DNA of 64,000 nt from Sphingomonas abietis (GTDB lineage Bacteria > Pseudomonadota > Alphaproteobacteria > Sphingomonadales > Sphingomonadaceae), in the NCBI RefSeq assembly GCF_027625475.1, contig NZ_CP115174.1, positions 744,001 to 808,000 of the forward strand, in the 5' to 3' direction. Position 1 is the stretch's first letter, and every line of letters starts with the position of its first letter. The notes below the pieces were generated by a model. It was given only the letters and a program-made list of their open reading frames with translations. It searched no databases and was not told the DNA's origin. A program made the position numbers and the translations under genes. Below, in pieces: positions 53,344-64,000 of the stretch.

Positions 53344-54825
53344 TCATTTGAGGCCGCCGCCCAGTGCGCGATAGAGTTCGACGGCATTGCTCTGCCGGGC
53401 GAGTCTGGTGGCAACGAGCGTCTGCTGGGCGGAATAATAGGACCGCTGGGCATCGAGCGTGTTGAGGAAGCTATCCACGCCCTCCTGATAGCGCGCGTCG
53501 GCCAGCCGATAGCTTCCCTGGGCGGCATCGCGCAGCGAGACCTGTGCGCTCAACTGCTCGTCGATCGTGCCGCGCCGGGCCAATGCATCGGCAACCTCGC
53601 GAAAGGCCGTCTGCACCGATTTCTCATAGGTGGCGACCATCGCGTCGCGCGTTGCCTCGGCATAATGGAGGTTGCCCCTGTTCTTGCCGAAATCGAAGAT
53701 CGGCAGGGTGACCGAGGGCGCCACGGACCAGAAGCTGCTGCCGTTGCCGAACAGGTTCGAGAGGCCGAGGCTGGTCGTGCCGAACGCGGCGGTCAGCGAG
53801 ATCTGCGGGAAGAAGGCAGCCCGTGCCGCGCCGATATCGGCGTTGGCGGCCCGCAGCTTATCCTCGGCACCGGCGACGTCGGGCCGGCGCAGCAGCAGTT
53901 GCGAGGGGAGGCCGGCTGGCAGATCGGTGATGGTGACGTCGCTGCCGCCCAGTTCGGCCGGCAGCAGGTCCGCACTGACCGGGGTGCCGGCCAGCAGATC
54001 CAGCGCGTTCCGATCCTGCGCCACCGCGGTGGTGGTCGAGGCGATATCGGAACGGGCCTGCTCATAGCTGGTCTGGGCCTGCTTCACGTCCAGATCGGAC
54101 GCGCTGCCCTCATGGGCACGACCCTGGATGATGATCAGGGTTTCGCCATAGGCCCTGGCGGTATCCTGGGCGATCCGCAGCCGGTCCCGATCGGCGGCAA
54201 GGTTCAGCCAGGCGGTGGCGACTTCGGCGATCAGCGAGGTGCGGGCCGCGTCCCTGTTTTCGGCGGCAGCGAAGAACTGCTCCTGCGCGGCCTGCGAGAG
54301 ATTGCGGACGCGGCCGAACAGATCGACCTCCCAGGCGGATACGCCGACGCTTGCCGAATAGATGTTCGAACGGATGGAGTTGTTGTTGCTGGCACCGACC
54401 AATGTGCCGAGGCCGTTATTCGCGCTGGCGCCGCCGCCGCCGCTGGCGGTGCCGTCGCTTTCCGAAATGATCTGGCCGGGAATGCGCTGGAAGGTGCCGC
54501 CGCCATTCACGCCGATGGTCGGGAAGATATCGGCGTTCTGCACGCGATATTGGGCGCGTGCCTGGGCGACGTTGGCGACCGCGATCCGGAGATCCCGGTT
54601 GTTGTCGAGCGCCACCGCGATCAGCTTGCGGAGCCGATCGTCGGTGAAGAAGGCCTGCCAGGAAAGATCGGCGATGGCGGCCGAGCCGTCCTGGGCCGGC
54701 GCATAGGATGGCCCCTGCGGCGTCGCGGCCGGCACCGGCATGGCGGGCCGCACATAATGCGGCGCCATGTTGCAGGCCGCGAGCGCGAGCAGGCTGCTGA
54801 GGGCGAGGGGCTTGCGGGCGATCAT
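53344..54825 (-). CDS. Outer-membrane efflux lipoprotein (NodT/OprM family)
   Basis: 493 residues from the ATG at 54825, preceded by AGGAGG. The lipoprotein signal ends LLALAACNMAP with lipidation Cys. Two outer-membrane-efflux repeats are seen: long helices with RIAVANVAQARAQYR, SAWEVDLFGRVRNLSQAAQEQF, and again LLLRRPDVAGAEDKLRAANADIGAARAAFFPQIS. It forms the trimeric exit channel of a tripartite pump. Only one base separates its ATG from the pump stop. Confidence 0.93.
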   Translation of the reverse strand: MIARKPLALSSLLALAACNMAPHYVRPAMPVPAATPQGPSYAPAQDGSAAIADLSWQAFFTDDRLRKLIAVALDNNRDLRIAVANVAQARAQYRVQNADIFPTIGVNGGGTFQRIPGQIISESDGTASGGGGASANNGLGTLVGASNNNSIRSNIYSASVGVSAWEVDLFGRVRNLSQAAQEQFFAAAENRDAARTSLIAEVATAWLNLAADRDRLRIAQDTARAYGETLIIIQGRAHEGSASDLDVKQAQTSYEQARSDIASTTTAVAQDRNALDLLAGTPVSADLLPAELGGSDVTITDLPAGLPSQLLLRRPDVAGAEDKLRAANADIGAARAAFFPQISLTAAFGTTSLGLSNLFGNGSSFWSVAPSVTLPIFDFGKNRGNLHYAEATRDAMVATYEKSVQTAFREVADALARRGTIDEQLSAQVSLRDAAQGSYRLADARYQEGVDSFLNTLDAQRSYYSAQQTLVATRLARQSNAVELYRALGGGLK

Positions 54826-54826
54826 G

Positions 54827-57800
54827 TCAGGCCTCCTGCGGATGTGGGCCATCCGTCGTGTCGTGGGTATCGCCCTCTGCCCGGTTGGGCTGGTCCTGCT
54901 TGAACAGCTGCTTCACCACCCGGAAGAAGGTGGGCACGAAGAAGATGGCGAGGATCGTCGCCGAGAGCATGCCGCCCACCACCGACCAGCCGATCGCATT
55001 CTGTCCGCCGGCGCCGGCGCCGGTCGATATCGCCAGCGGCAGCACACCGAAGATGAAGGCGAAGCTGGTCATCAGGATCGGCCGGAGGCGGAGCTTGGCC
55101 GCTTCCAGCGCGGCGGCGCTCGCGCTCATCCCCTCGCGCATCTTCTCCTCCGCGAACTCGACGATCAGGATCGCGTTCTTGGCGGAGACGCCGACCGTCG
55201 TGATCAGGCCGACCTGAAGGTAGATGTCGTTGTTGAGGCCGGCGAGCTTGGCCGCGATCACCGCGCCGAGCACGCCGAGCGGCACCACCAGCAACACGGC
55301 GATCGGGATCGACCAGCTTTCGTACAGCGCGGCAAGGCAGAGGAACACGATCAGCAGCGACAGCGCATAGAGCATCGGCGCCTGCCCGGCCGACAGTTCC
55401 TGCTCGTAGGAAAGGCCGGTCCACTCATAGCCGATGCCCTCGGGCAGCTTCGATGCGAGCGCCTGCATCGCCTGCATCGCCTGGCCTGTGGAATAACCGG
55501 GAGCCGGCGAACCCATCAGTTCGATGGACGACACCCCGTTATACCGTTCGAGCTTGGCCGGCCCGAAGATCCAGTGGGTCGAGGAGAAAGCCGAGAAGGG
55601 CGCCATCTTGCCGTTGCTGGAGCGGACATAGAGATCGCCGATCGACGCAGGGGTCGTGCGGAACTGCCCGTCGGCCTGCACATAGACCTTCTTCACGCGG
55701 CCACGATCCATGAAATCGTTGACATAGGTGCCGCCGAAAGCCGCCGCGATCGTGGTGTTGACGTCCGCCAACGACAGGCCGAGCGCCCCGGCGCGAGGCT
55801 GATCGACATTCAGCTTCACCTGTGGCGTGTCTTCCAGGCCGTTGGAGCGGACCTGCATGAGGCGCGGATCCTTGGCCGCCATGCCGAGCAGCTGGTTGCG
55901 CGCGGCAATCAGCTTGGCGTGGCCGAGATTATTATTGTCCTTCAGTTCGAAATCGAAGCCGTCGGCATTGCCGAGATCCAGCACGGCCGGCGGATTGAAG
56001 GCGATGACCATGCCGGCGCGGATCTTCTGGAACGCCGCATTGGCACGTTGGACGATGGCGGGAACATGGTTGGTGGCGCCGCTGCGGACATCCCAGTCCT
56101 TGGTGCGAATGAAGGCGATGCCGACATTCTGGCCCTGCCCCACGAAGCCGAAGCCGGCGACCGTGAAGACCAAAGCGACATTCTTGCTCTCATCCTTCAG
56201 ATAATGATCGCGGACCCGATCCAGGGTGGCCTGGGTCTCCTCGATCGAGCTGCCGACCGGCAGCGTGACCTGGGTGAACAGCAGCCCCTGATCCTCCGCC
56301 GGCAGGAAGCCGCCGGGCAGGCGCCAGAAGATCAGGCCCATGCCGACGACGAGCAGGGCGTAGACGAGCAGGGTGCGGCCCCAGCGACGCTCGACGCGCT
56401 CGACGCCATTGCCATAGCGTTCGCGGGTCCGGTCGAAGGTGCGGTTGAACCAGCCGAAGAAACCCGTGCTGTGGGCATGTTCGTCCTTGGCGGGCTTCAG
56501 GATCGTGGCGCACAGCGCCGGGGTCAGGATCAGGGCGGTCAGCACCGAGAGCGCCATCGCCGAGACGATCGTGATCGAGAACTGGCGGTAGATCACGCCG
56601 GTCGATCCGCCGAAGAAGGCCATGGGCAGGAACACCGCCGAAAGCACCAGGCCGATGCCGATCAGTGCGCCCGAAATTTCTTCCATCGACTTGAGCGCAG
56701 CCTCCTTGGGGCTGAGCTTCTCCTCCTGGATCAGGCGTTCGACATTCTCGACCACGACGATCGCGTCGTCCACGAGCAGCCCGATCGCCAGCACCATGCC
56801 GAACAGGGTCAGCGTGTTGATCGTGAATCCCGCAGCGTAGAGAATGCCGAACGATCCCATCAGCACCACCGGCACCGCGATCGTCGGGATCAGCGTGGCG
56901 CGCCAGTTCTGGAGGAAGACGAACATCACCACGAAGACCAGGATGATCGCTTCGATCAGCGTCTTCACGACCTCATGCACCGACAGGCTCACGAAGGTCG
57001 AGTTGTCGACCGGGTAAGCGACCTTGATGTCCGGCGGGAACTGCTTGGAAATCTGGGCGATTTCGGCCTTCACAGCCTTCACCGTATCGAGCGCGTTGGC
57101 GTTGGGGGCCAGCTTGATGCCGAAACCGGCGGACTCCTTGCCGTTGAAGCGGGCGAGGAAGCTGTAATTCTCCGACCCCATTTCGACCCGCGCGACATCC
57201 GACATCCGCACGAGCGAACCGTCGCTGTTGGTCTTCAGAATGATGTTGCGGAACTGATCCGGCGTTTCGAGCCGGCTCTGGGCCGTCACGATGGCGTTGA
57301 GGGCCTGCCCCTTGGGCGAGGGCAGGCTGCCGACCTGGCCGGCGGATACCTGCGCGTTCTGCGCGGTGATCGCCGAGGTGACGTCGTTCATCGTCAGCGC
57401 ATAGTTGGTCAGCTTGTAGGGATCGACCCAGATGCGCATCGCATATTGGGCGCCGAGCACCTGGGTATCGCCCACGCCGTTGACGCGGCTGAGCGGATCC
57501 TGGAGCTTCGAGGCGACGAAATCGCCCAGATCGATCTGGTTGTGGGCGCCATTGTCCGAATAGAGGGCGAGCACCAGCAGGAAGTTCTTGGTCGCCTTGG
57601 TGACGCGCAGCCCCTGTTGCTGAACCTCCTGAGGGAGCAGGGGAGTCGCCTGTTGCAGCTTGTTCTGCACCTGCACCTGCGCGATGTCCGGGTCGGTGCC
57701 CTGCGCGAAGGTCAGGGTGATCGTCAGGTTGCCGGCGCTATCGCTGCTCGATGCGAAATATTCGAGGTGATCGATGCCCTTCATCTGCTGCTCGATCACC

Positions 57801-57988
57801 TGCGTGGTGGTGTTTTCGAGGGTCTGGGCATCGGCGCCGGGATAGAGGGTCGTGATCGCGACGGCGGGCGGGGCGATCTCCGGATATTGCGCAACGGCGA
57901 GGCTGCGGATCGCCAATATGCCGGCGAGCAGCATCATGGTCGCAAGCACCCATGCGAAGATGGGGCGATGGATGAAATAGCGCGACAT
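54827..57988 (-). CDS. RND multidrug efflux pump, inner-membrane subunit (HAE1/AcrB type)
   Basis: 1053 residues from the ATG at 57988 ([16 protein letters not shown], the normal AcrB-type start); the frame is open 51 bases further but without support. Twelve membrane helices and two large periplasmic loops are seen. The proton-relay aspartates are in [17 protein letters not shown]. Also present are [34 protein letters not shown] and the C-terminal [20 protein letters not shown]. The pump exports drugs, detergents or bile-salt-like compounds using proton force. It starts four bases after the adaptor stop. Confidence 0.95.
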   Translation of the reverse strand: MSRYFIHRPIFAWVLATMMLLAGILAIRSLAVAQYPEIAPPAVAITTLYPGADAQTLENTTTQVIEQQMKGIDHLEYFASSSDSAGNLTITLTFAQGTDPDIAQVQVQNKLQQATPLLPQEVQQQGLRVTKATKNFLLVLALYSDNGAHNQIDLGDFVASKLQDPLSRVNGVGDTQVLGAQYAMRIWVDPYKLTNYALTMNDVTSAITAQNAQVSAGQVGSLPSPKGQALNAIVTAQSRLETPDQFRNIILKTNSDGSLVRMSDVARVEMGSENYSFLARFNGKESAGFGIKLAPNANALDTVKAVKAEIAQISKQFPPDIKVAYPVDNSTFVSLSVHEVVKTLIEAIILVFVVMFVFLQNWRATLIPTIAVPVVLMGSFGILYAAGFTINTLTLFGMVLAIGLLVDDAIVVVENVERLIQEEKLSPKEAALKSMEEISGALIGIGLVLSAVFLPMAFFGGSTGVIYRQFSITIVSAMALSVLTALILTPALCATILKPAKDEHAHSTGFFGWFNRTFDRTRERYGNGVERVERRWGRTLLVYALLVVGMGLIFWRLPGGFLPAEDQGLLFTQVTLPVGSSIEETQATLDRVRDHYLKDESKNVALVFTVAGFGFVGQGQNVGIAFIRTKDWDVRSGATNHVPAIVQRANAAFQKIRAGMVIAFNPPAVLDLGNADGFDFELKDNNNLGHAKLIAARNQLLGMAAKDPRLMQVRSNGLEDTPQVKLNVDQPRAGALGLSLADVNTTIAAAFGGTYVNDFMDRGRVKKVYVQADGQFRTTPASIGDLYVRSSNGKMAPFSAFSSTHWIFGPAKLERYNGVSSIELMGSPAPGYSTGQAMQAMQALASKLPEGIGYEWTGLSYEQELSAGQAPMLYALSLLIVFLCLAALYESWSIPIAVLLVVPLGVLGAVIAAKLAGLNNDIYLQVGLITTVGVSAKNAILIVEFAEEKMREGMSASAAALEAAKLRLRPILMTSFAFIFGVLPLAISTGAGAGGQNAIGWSVVGGMLSATILAIFFVPTFFRVVKQLFKQDQPNRAEGDTHDTTDGPHPQEA

Positions 57989-57992
57989 CAGA

Positions 57993-59171
57993 TCAATTCC
58001 CGCTTTGCCCGCTGGCGCTGTCGGCACTGCTGGCGACAACCTGTTGCGGTGCGCGCGGCTGCACCTGTTCGCCGGGCTTCAGCATCAGGAGCCCTTCCAC
58101 GATGAGGCGATCGCCCGGCTTCAGGCCGCTGGAAACGACCCATTTGTCGCCGACGGCCTGTTCGGTCGTGACTTTGCGCTGTTCGACCTTGTTCTGGGCA
58201 TCCACCACCATTGCGACGGCATTGCCCTGCTCGTCCCGGGTGATGCCCTGCTGCGGAGCGAGGATAGCCTGGCGGCGCGTGCCTTCCACCAGCTTGGCGC
58301 GGACATACATGCCGGGCAGCAGCAGCCCGTCCGGATTGGGGAAGCTCGCCCGGATCGTGACCGAGCCGGACGAGGGATCGACCGTCACGTCCGAGAATTC
58401 GAACCTGCCCTCGATCGGATAAGTGGTGCCATTGGGCAGCAGCAACTGCACGCGGGCGGCGCCGGGGCCGTCCCGCGTGATGCTGCCGGCCTGCATCGCC
58501 TGGCGCAGGTCGAGCATGTCGGCCGCCGATTCGGTCACATCGACATAGACCATGTTCATCCGCTGGATGGTCGCGAGAGGATCGCTCTGTCCGGTCTGGG
58601 CGAGCGCGCCGACGGTGATCAGCGATCGGCCGATACGGCCCGTAATGGGCGCGCGGATCTGGGTGAAGCCGAGGTTGACCCGTGCCGCATCCACGGCGGC
58701 GCGCTGCGCCTGCACGCCGGCGCGGGCCTGCTGTGCGGCAGCCTGCGCATTGTCGGCATCCTGCTGGCTGACGCCCTTGATCGCGAGCAGACGGCCATAG
58801 CGATCGGCCTGGAGCTGGGTGGAACGGATCGTAGCCTGCGCGTTGGCGAGATTGCCCTGCGCCGTGCCCAGGGCGGCACGGTAGGGCGCATCCTCGATCT
58901 GGTACAGAAGCTGCCCGGTATGAACGATCGAGCCTTCCTCGAACAGGCGCCGACGGATGATGCCGCTGACCTGAGGCCGCACTTCCGATGTTTCGGCGGC
59001 GGCGACTCGCCCGGGCAGATTGGTCGACAATGTGACCGACTGGCTCTGCAGGGTGACAATGCCGACTTCCGGCGGGGGCGGCGCTTTCTGGGGTTGTTGC
59101 GAGCCACAGGCGGCCAGCGAACCGAAGAGAATAGCAGCTATCGCTACGCGGGCATGGGGCGCATGGGGCAT
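57993..59171 (-). CDS. RND periplasmic adaptor lipoprotein (AcrA type)
   Basis: 392 residues from the ATG at 59171. The signal [14 protein letters not shown] gives a lipidated Cys. The adaptor order is visible: [42 protein letters not shown] (lipoyl-like half), an alpha-hairpin rich in Ala/Gln (residues about 95-165), and the second lipoyl half [22 protein letters not shown]. The frame is open to 59276 but that part would cover the operator and the divergent start. First gene of the efflux operon. Confidence 0.92.
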   Translation of the reverse strand: MPHAPHARVAIAAILFGSLAACGSQQPQKAPPPPEVGIVTLQSQSVTLSTNLPGRVAAAETSEVRPQVSGIIRRRLFEEGSIVHTGQLLYQIEDAPYRAALGTAQGNLANAQATIRSTQLQADRYGRLLAIKGVSQQDADNAQAAAQQARAGVQAQRAAVDAARVNLGFTQIRAPITGRIGRSLITVGALAQTGQSDPLATIQRMNMVYVDVTESAADMLDLRQAMQAGSITRDGPGAARVQLLLPNGTTYPIEGRFEFSDVTVDPSSGSVTIRASFPNPDGLLLPGMYVRAKLVEGTRRQAILAPQQGITRDEQGNAVAMVVDAQNKVEQRKVTTEQAVGDKWVVSSGLKPGDRLIVEGLLMLKPGEQVQPRAPQQVVASSADSASGQSGN

Positions 59172-59195
59172 AGAGGATTCCGTGAACAGAATGCG

Positions 59196-59211
59196 GAATG
59201 AACGTTCATTC
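59196..59211. promoter_or_regulatory. Perfect palindromic operator between efflux operon and TetR gene
   Basis: GAATGAACGTTCATTC equals its own reverse complement and sits between the divergent starts at 59171 and 59270. Length and position fit a TetR/AcrR operator (AcrR- and TtgR-type regulators bind such sites), allowing repression of both genes. Confidence 0.75.
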
Positions 59212-59269
59212 TTGTTGCGGAGCATTAAGCTCTGTTGCAGCAGGTTCAAGAGAAAAGAGGGAAGCACAT

Positions 59270-59848
59270 ATGGCATCCAAGCGAACCGCCGACGGGGGGC
59301 GCGCCCAGATCATCGAGGCGGCGCGCTGCCTCTTCGCCGGGAACGGCTTCCATCAGACCAATATGGCGGAACTGGCGGCGCGGGCGTCAGTCAGCGTCGG
59401 GCAGATTTACCGCCTTTATGCGCACAAGACCGATATCATCGCGGCGATCATTCAGATCGATGCCGATCAGCGGCTCGCGGAATTGCAGGTCATCTCCGAT
59501 GCCGCCCTGTCCAAGGCGATGCCGATTCGCGATGCGTTCGAGGAGCTCGCGCGCACCGTGCTGAATCAGGGCGGCGAGGCGCTGACCTTCCAGATTCTGG
59601 CGGAAGGGCACCGGGATGCGAATGTCGCAGCCGTGATCGCCCGCCTTTGCGAGCGCTATCGCGAACTGCTGCGCGGCATGGCGTTGCTTGCCAACGACAG
59701 CCTGGAGGGAGATCGGCTGGCCTGCGCGGGGGAGATACTCCTTTCCTGCCTCTTCGGCCTCGGCAATCGCGAATTGTCACGGCCCGATCTGTCCGTCGAC
59801 GATACCGCGAGGCTGGCGGCCGATTTTTTCCTGGCTGCGTTGCGCTGA
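59270..59848 (+). CDS. TetR-family repressor of the RND efflux operon
   Basis: 192 residues from the ATG at 59270 with GAGGGAAG upstream; an ATG 72 bases earlier would overlap the operator. The helix-turn-helix region IIEAARCLFAGNGFHQTNMAELAARASVSVGQIYRLYAHKTDII is typical. The C-terminal ligand domain contains FQILAEGHRDANVAAVIARLCERYR. It is divergent from the adaptor gene with a perfect palindrome between, the usual local repressor arrangement. Confidence 0.9.
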   Translation: MASKRTADGGRAQIIEAARCLFAGNGFHQTNMAELAARASVSVGQIYRLYAHKTDIIAAIIQIDADQRLAELQVISDAALSKAMPIRDAFEELARTVLNQGGEALTFQILAEGHRDANVAAVIARLCERYRELLRGMALLANDSLEGDRLACAGEILLSCLFGLGNRELSRPDLSVDDTARLAADFFLAALR

Positions 59849-59914
59849 TCGCAGATGTCGCCGGGTCGCCGGGTCGCCGGTCGGGCGGCCCAGAATCCGT
59901 CTGTATGACCATCC

Positions 59915-60790
59915 TCAATCGTAGAGGCGCACGAGCCTTTGCAGATTTTCCGGCATGGCGCCCGCCCGGCGGCGCAGTAGGAAGGGGGCGGTGATCATCT
60001 CCTTGATCGGGGCGAAGCCGATATCCGAGCGGGCGAGGCGCTGGACCGATTCGGGGATGATGCACGCGCCGGCGCCGGAGGCGACCATCACCAGCGCCGT
60101 CTGCAATTCCCTGACCTCCACGATGTTGGGCGGCATCAGGTCGCGCTCCTGAAAGAAGGAGAGGGTCAGGTCGGCATAGCTGGGACGGGGCGCGCCGGGA
60201 TAGACGATCAGCGGCAGGCTCGCGATGTCCGCCAGCGCCACCTCGGCGCCTCCGGCCAGCAGGGCATGGCCGCTGGGCAGCGCCACGATCAGCGGCTCCT
60301 CGCGCAGCAGCATGTGGACGACGAGCGGATCGTCCACGATGATACGGTCGAAGCCGACATCGATGCGCCCGTCCTTCAGCGCCGCGACCTGCTCGATGCT
60401 GTCCATTTCGGCGAGGGCGATATCGAGATCGCCGGCCTCGGCCCGATAGCGCGCGATGATCTCCGGCAGGCGCGCATAGAGGGTGGAGGGAACCAGGCCG
60501 ATCACGAAGCGCGGGCGCTCTGCGGCGATGAACCGCCGCATCGTGGCCTGGAGCTGATCGAGCCCGCGCACCACCCGTATCGCCTCCTCCCTTAGCAGAT
60601 GGCCGGCAGGGGTGAGCGTGATCGGGCGTTTCTCGCGATCGAAAAGCTGGACCGAAAGCTCTTCTTCCAGTTCCTGGATACGCTTGCTGAGCGGCGCCTG
60701 CGCCATGTTCAGCCGGCGTGCGCCCTGCGTGAAACTGCGCTCCGCCGCGACGGCGAGGAAATAGCGTAATTGCCGGATGTCGATCGTCAT
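59915..60790 (-). CDS. LysR-family regulator (CatM/BenM-like)
   Basis: 291 residues from the ATG at 60790 (MTIDIRQLRYFLAVAAERSFTQGARRLNMAQAPLSKRIQELE), the normal LysR start; the frame is open further up without a ribosome site. A helix-turn-helix occupies residues 1-60 and a periplasmic-binding-type effector domain about 90-290. The pattern QAPLSKRIQELEEELSVQLFDR with IDVGFDRIIVDDP recalls the aromatic-acid-responsive CatM/BenM branch. The target is unclear; the nearby CoA-transferase is on the same strand, not divergent. Confidence 0.85.
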   Translation of the reverse strand: MTIDIRQLRYFLAVAAERSFTQGARRLNMAQAPLSKRIQELEEELSVQLFDREKRPITLTPAGHLLREEAIRVVRGLDQLQATMRRFIAAERPRFVIGLVPSTLYARLPEIIARYRAEAGDLDIALAEMDSIEQVAALKDGRIDVGFDRIIVDDPLVVHMLLREEPLIVALPSGHALLAGGAEVALADIASLPLIVYPGAPRPSYADLTLSFFQERDLMPPNIVEVRELQTALVMVASGAGACIIPESVQRLARSDIGFAPIKEMITAPFLLRRRAGAMPENLQRLVRLYD

Positions 60791-60850
60791 ATGCGGCATC
60801 GGTATAAGCCGCGATCGCACCGATGGCGACAATTTGCGATCTGCTGCCAC

Positions 60851-60886
60851 GACCGGCCATTCTCGAGGGGGAGAGAATGGCCGGTC
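60851..60886. terminator. Hairpin between small exported protein gene and LysR gene
   Basis: A perfect 14-bp stem (60851-60864 with 60873-60886) and an 8-base loop lie downstream of the gene ending at 60971. There is no T-run. Confidence 0.6.
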
Positions 60887-60970
60887 TCCTGTCGTGGAAG
60901 GGCGACGAAATCGGGGAGAGGCGTTTCGCGCGGCCACGGCGGGATCAGGGGGTAGGATGGAGCGCGGCGC

Positions 60971-61354
60971 TCAGTCGTGAGCCGGATCGCGTTCCACGGT
61001 GAAGGAATCGACCGTGCCGGCCGTGGTCTGGAAATCGACCGTCCAGCTGACATCCTGCAGGATCTCGTCCTGCACGCGCAGATCATTGTAGCGGCAGCGC
61101 ATCCGGCCGTCGGTGGCGGGTTGGCGGCAATGCGCGCCGGCATCGTGCATAAGCGTGCGGGCATCGGCGACGCGGCTACCCTGGGGGATGCGGGCGGCGA
61201 GATCGGCGCGGACATCGGGGAGGCGCGAGGCGGGATCGGCCTCGAACTCGATCGACCGGAAGCTCTCGATCGCGGGCGTTTCGGCGAAGGCCTGCTGCAC
61301 GAGCATGAGGCCTGCGGCGGCGATCGGGAGGGCGGCAATTTTGAAGATGAACAT
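60971..61354 (-). CDS. Small exported hypothetical protein
   Basis: 127 residues from the ATG at 61354 (MFIFKIAALPIAAAG), with AGGA upstream. The signal peptide probably ends at QQAFA. The mature part is about 105 residues, with two cysteines (AHCRQ and MRCRYND) that could form a disulfide, and a C-terminal acidic end. The pattern RVADARTLMHDAGAHCRQ...MRCRYNDL resembles UrcA-like small exported proteins of sphingomonads and caulobacters, but I cannot confirm the family. Confidence 0.55.
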   Translation of the reverse strand: MFIFKIAALPIAAAGLMLVQQAFAETPAIESFRSIEFEADPASRLPDVRADLAARIPQGSRVADARTLMHDAGAHCRQPATDGRMRCRYNDLRVQDEILQDVSWTVDFQTTAGTVDSFTVERDPAHD

Positions 61355-61561
61355 GGCGTGCGTCCTGTGGAGCCGGATCATCGCCGGCTCCGGGGATGTG
61401 CGCTTCCGGCATCGGCATCGCCAATATTGTCTTCATTCGGAAACATACCGGAATGGTATGCGGATATCTTGGAAGGTCCGTTGGGGCTGTGGCGCAGACC
61501 GCAGCAGGCCGCCCGCCCGCCCGTCCGCCGGCAGGGCCGCGGGCGGTGCGGCAGAACCATT

Positions 61562-61591
61562 GGAGAGGGGTGGTCTCGCCACGCCCTCTCC
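61562..61591 (-). terminator. Terminator-like hairpin after the CoA-transferase gene
   Basis: GGAGAGGGGTGG (61562-61573) pairs with CCACGCCCTCTCC (61579-61591) with one bulge, just past the stop at 61598. Confidence 0.5.
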
Positions 61592-61597
61592 GTCGCT

Positions 61598-63118
<1,521 letters not shown>

Positions 63119-63390
63119 TTATCCCTCCCGATCTGGCGCCTCATCGGCGCTGGGCGATTTTGCTCCGAAAATTCACTGCGGAACGCGGCTATGCGCTTCC
63201 AATACCGTTTCGATCTGTTTCCATACCGGGTTGATATGGGGTCGTCCGATCGCGAAACGCGGAACGTGCCGGCCGACACCACGGGGGTGGCGGCAGCCGG
63301 CACGACGCCCGGCATGGTCCGGGCGCCTCATCATCGAAACGGACTCTCGAAAAACGTCCCGATGATTCCATGGCGCACGCGATTTCCGCC

Positions 63391-64000
63391 TCAGGGCAGA
63401 AAAGCGGGCGTGTCGAAGGGGCGCTGGTGAAAGATATCGGCGATCAGCCCATCGCGGCGTGCGGCGGTGAGGGCGCCCAGAATATCGTCCAGCGGTGGTG
63501 GCGCGGCGGCGGCATCCGCGTCGGCGCCGCGCAACCAGCGCGCATGGGGAAAACGCGGATCGGGGCGACCATGGTTGATCGTCGCCACGACGAACTGATG
63601 CGTATAGCCGATCGCCTCTTCGGCTTCGAAGCGGGCGGCGCCTCGTCCATCGGCAAAGCGGCGGGGCGTCAGCGGCACGAAGGCCAGCATGTCCCGATAA
63701 TGTTGCGGAAAGGCGGCAAGCTGCCGCCCGCCGCCACCAAAACCGGACAGGATGTGCGGTGTCAGGCCGGAGGCCGTGGTGCCATCATCGGCATGATCCG
63801 GAACGGCGGCCGCGGCTAGCGCGATCTCGATCCCGGCACCAGGCTCGATATGGAAGGCATAGTCCCCGGCCAGGACTCCGAGCAGATTCTGCCGCGCGGC
63901 CTCGACATGGCCAAGACGGGCCATGCCATCGCGATGGAGGAGGCAGGTCGAATCGACGAGCATCCACCGCGAATAGCGCTTCCAGGCGATCAGCAACGGC
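63391..64000 (-). CDS. Unrecognised protein, C-terminal fragment (5' end outside window)
   Basis: About 203 codons are visible and the frame runs off the window edge without a required start; the TTG at 63996 is probably internal. The composition is that of a real protein (ARQNLLGVLAGDYAFHIEPG, HILSGFGGGGRQLAAFPQHY, EEAIGYTHQFVVATINHG), with many His and aromatic residues and no membrane segments. I do not recognise a family. The 278-base gap to the CoA-transferase start holds a weak imperfect hairpin near 63265-63304 and nothing else. Confidence 0.6.
   Translation of the reverse strand, partial: PLLIAWKRYSRWMLVDSTCLLHRDGMARLGHVEAARQNLLGVLAGDYAFHIEPGAGIEIALAAAAVPDHADDGTTASGLTPHILSGFGGGGRQLAAFPQHYRDMLAFVPLTPRRFADGRGAARFEAEEAIGYTHQFVVATINHGRPDPRFPHARWLRGADADAAAAPPPLDDILGALTAARRDGLIADIFHQRPFDTPAFLP

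Noticed and set aside
54767..58105. 1112-codon open frame opposite the RND pump
   Set aside because: Low-complexity His/Arg/Asp/Glu-rich shadow frame.
59861..59886. Tandem GTCGCCGG repeats between the TetR and LysR genes
   Set aside because: Three short copies in a GC-rich gap; no evidence for a functional repeat.

Overview
The window reads as a chromosomal segment of a high-GC alphaproteobacterium, most likely a sphingomonad (Sphingomonas or a close relative). This rests on two large TonB-dependent receptors, an imuA-imuB-dnaE2 mutagenesis cassette with an alphaproteobacterial GTTC-N7-GTTC SOS box, an ECF41 sigma factor with its carboxymuconolactone decarboxylase partner, and an oxidative (non-phosphorylating) L-arabinose pathway. 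I see no tRNA, rRNA, CRISPR array, insertion sequence or phage gene. Gene density is high, and many neighbours share stop/start bases.

Layout. 1-1740: 3' part of an M3 peptidyl-dipeptidase. 1981-5632: a winged-helix regulator with a degenerate receiver domain, convergent with a TonB receptor. 5842-8611: ECF41 sigma factor, its AhpD-like partner and an exported M20 amidohydrolase. 8805-17944: L-arabinose (and probably D-galactose) oxidation: alpha-ketoglutarate semialdehyde dehydrogenase, AraD1-type FAH-fold protein, sugar 1-dehydrogenase, GntR regulator, IlvD/Edd sugar-acid dehydratase, FucP-like MFS transporter and exported aldose 1-epimerase. No sugar lactonase is visible. 18400-19700: small unknown proteins and a spermidine-synthase-like protein.

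19728-25904 is a four-gene overlapping operon: fused 5-oxoprolinase/hydantoinase, DUF969 and DUF979 membrane proteins, and DUF2891. 26017-37929 looks like trans-4-hydroxy-L-proline catabolism: pyrroline-hydroxycarboxylate deaminase (DHDPS family), hydroxyproline 2-epimerase, APC permease, a GntR regulator and a DadA-like D-amino-acid dehydrogenase. It is interleaved with exported peptidases (alpha/beta hydrolase, DUF885, S9) and an M24 prolidase-like enzyme. 38039-45298 adds a GlsB-type membrane protein, a second TonB receptor, a Tat-exported toroid-type glycosidase-like protein and a POT peptide transporter. I read 19.7-45.3 kb as a uptake and degradation locus for hydroxyproline- and pyroglutamate-containing peptides or glycopeptides. 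Its last intermediate, alpha-ketoglutarate semialdehyde, is also the last intermediate of the arabinose pathway, and only one dehydrogenase for it (8805-10379) is present.

45428-51079: imuA-imuB-dnaE2 behind the SOS box. 51318-52658: a 35-residue candidate membrane peptide and a branched-chain aminotransferase. 52687-59848: tripartite RND efflux operon (adaptor, pump, outer-membrane factor) with one TetR gene at its end and a second divergent one, with a perfect operator-like palindrome between. 59915-64000: LysR regulator, small exported unknown protein, acetate/succinate-type CoA-transferase and the 3' part of an unrecognised gene.

Regulatory reading. Two short motifs recur at promoters and suggest two separate GntR regulons. 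TTGTCTGAGTAT, with the related palindrome TTGTCTGACAA, sits at the arabinose genes. CGTATACG sits just upstream of two hydroxyproline genes. Stretches over 300 bases without a recognised gene are 17945-18399 (apart from the operator nothing convincing) and 51080-51563 (SOS box and the small ORF). Hairpins that look like terminators lie at most convergent gene ends. Several lack a T-run, so termination there is inferred.
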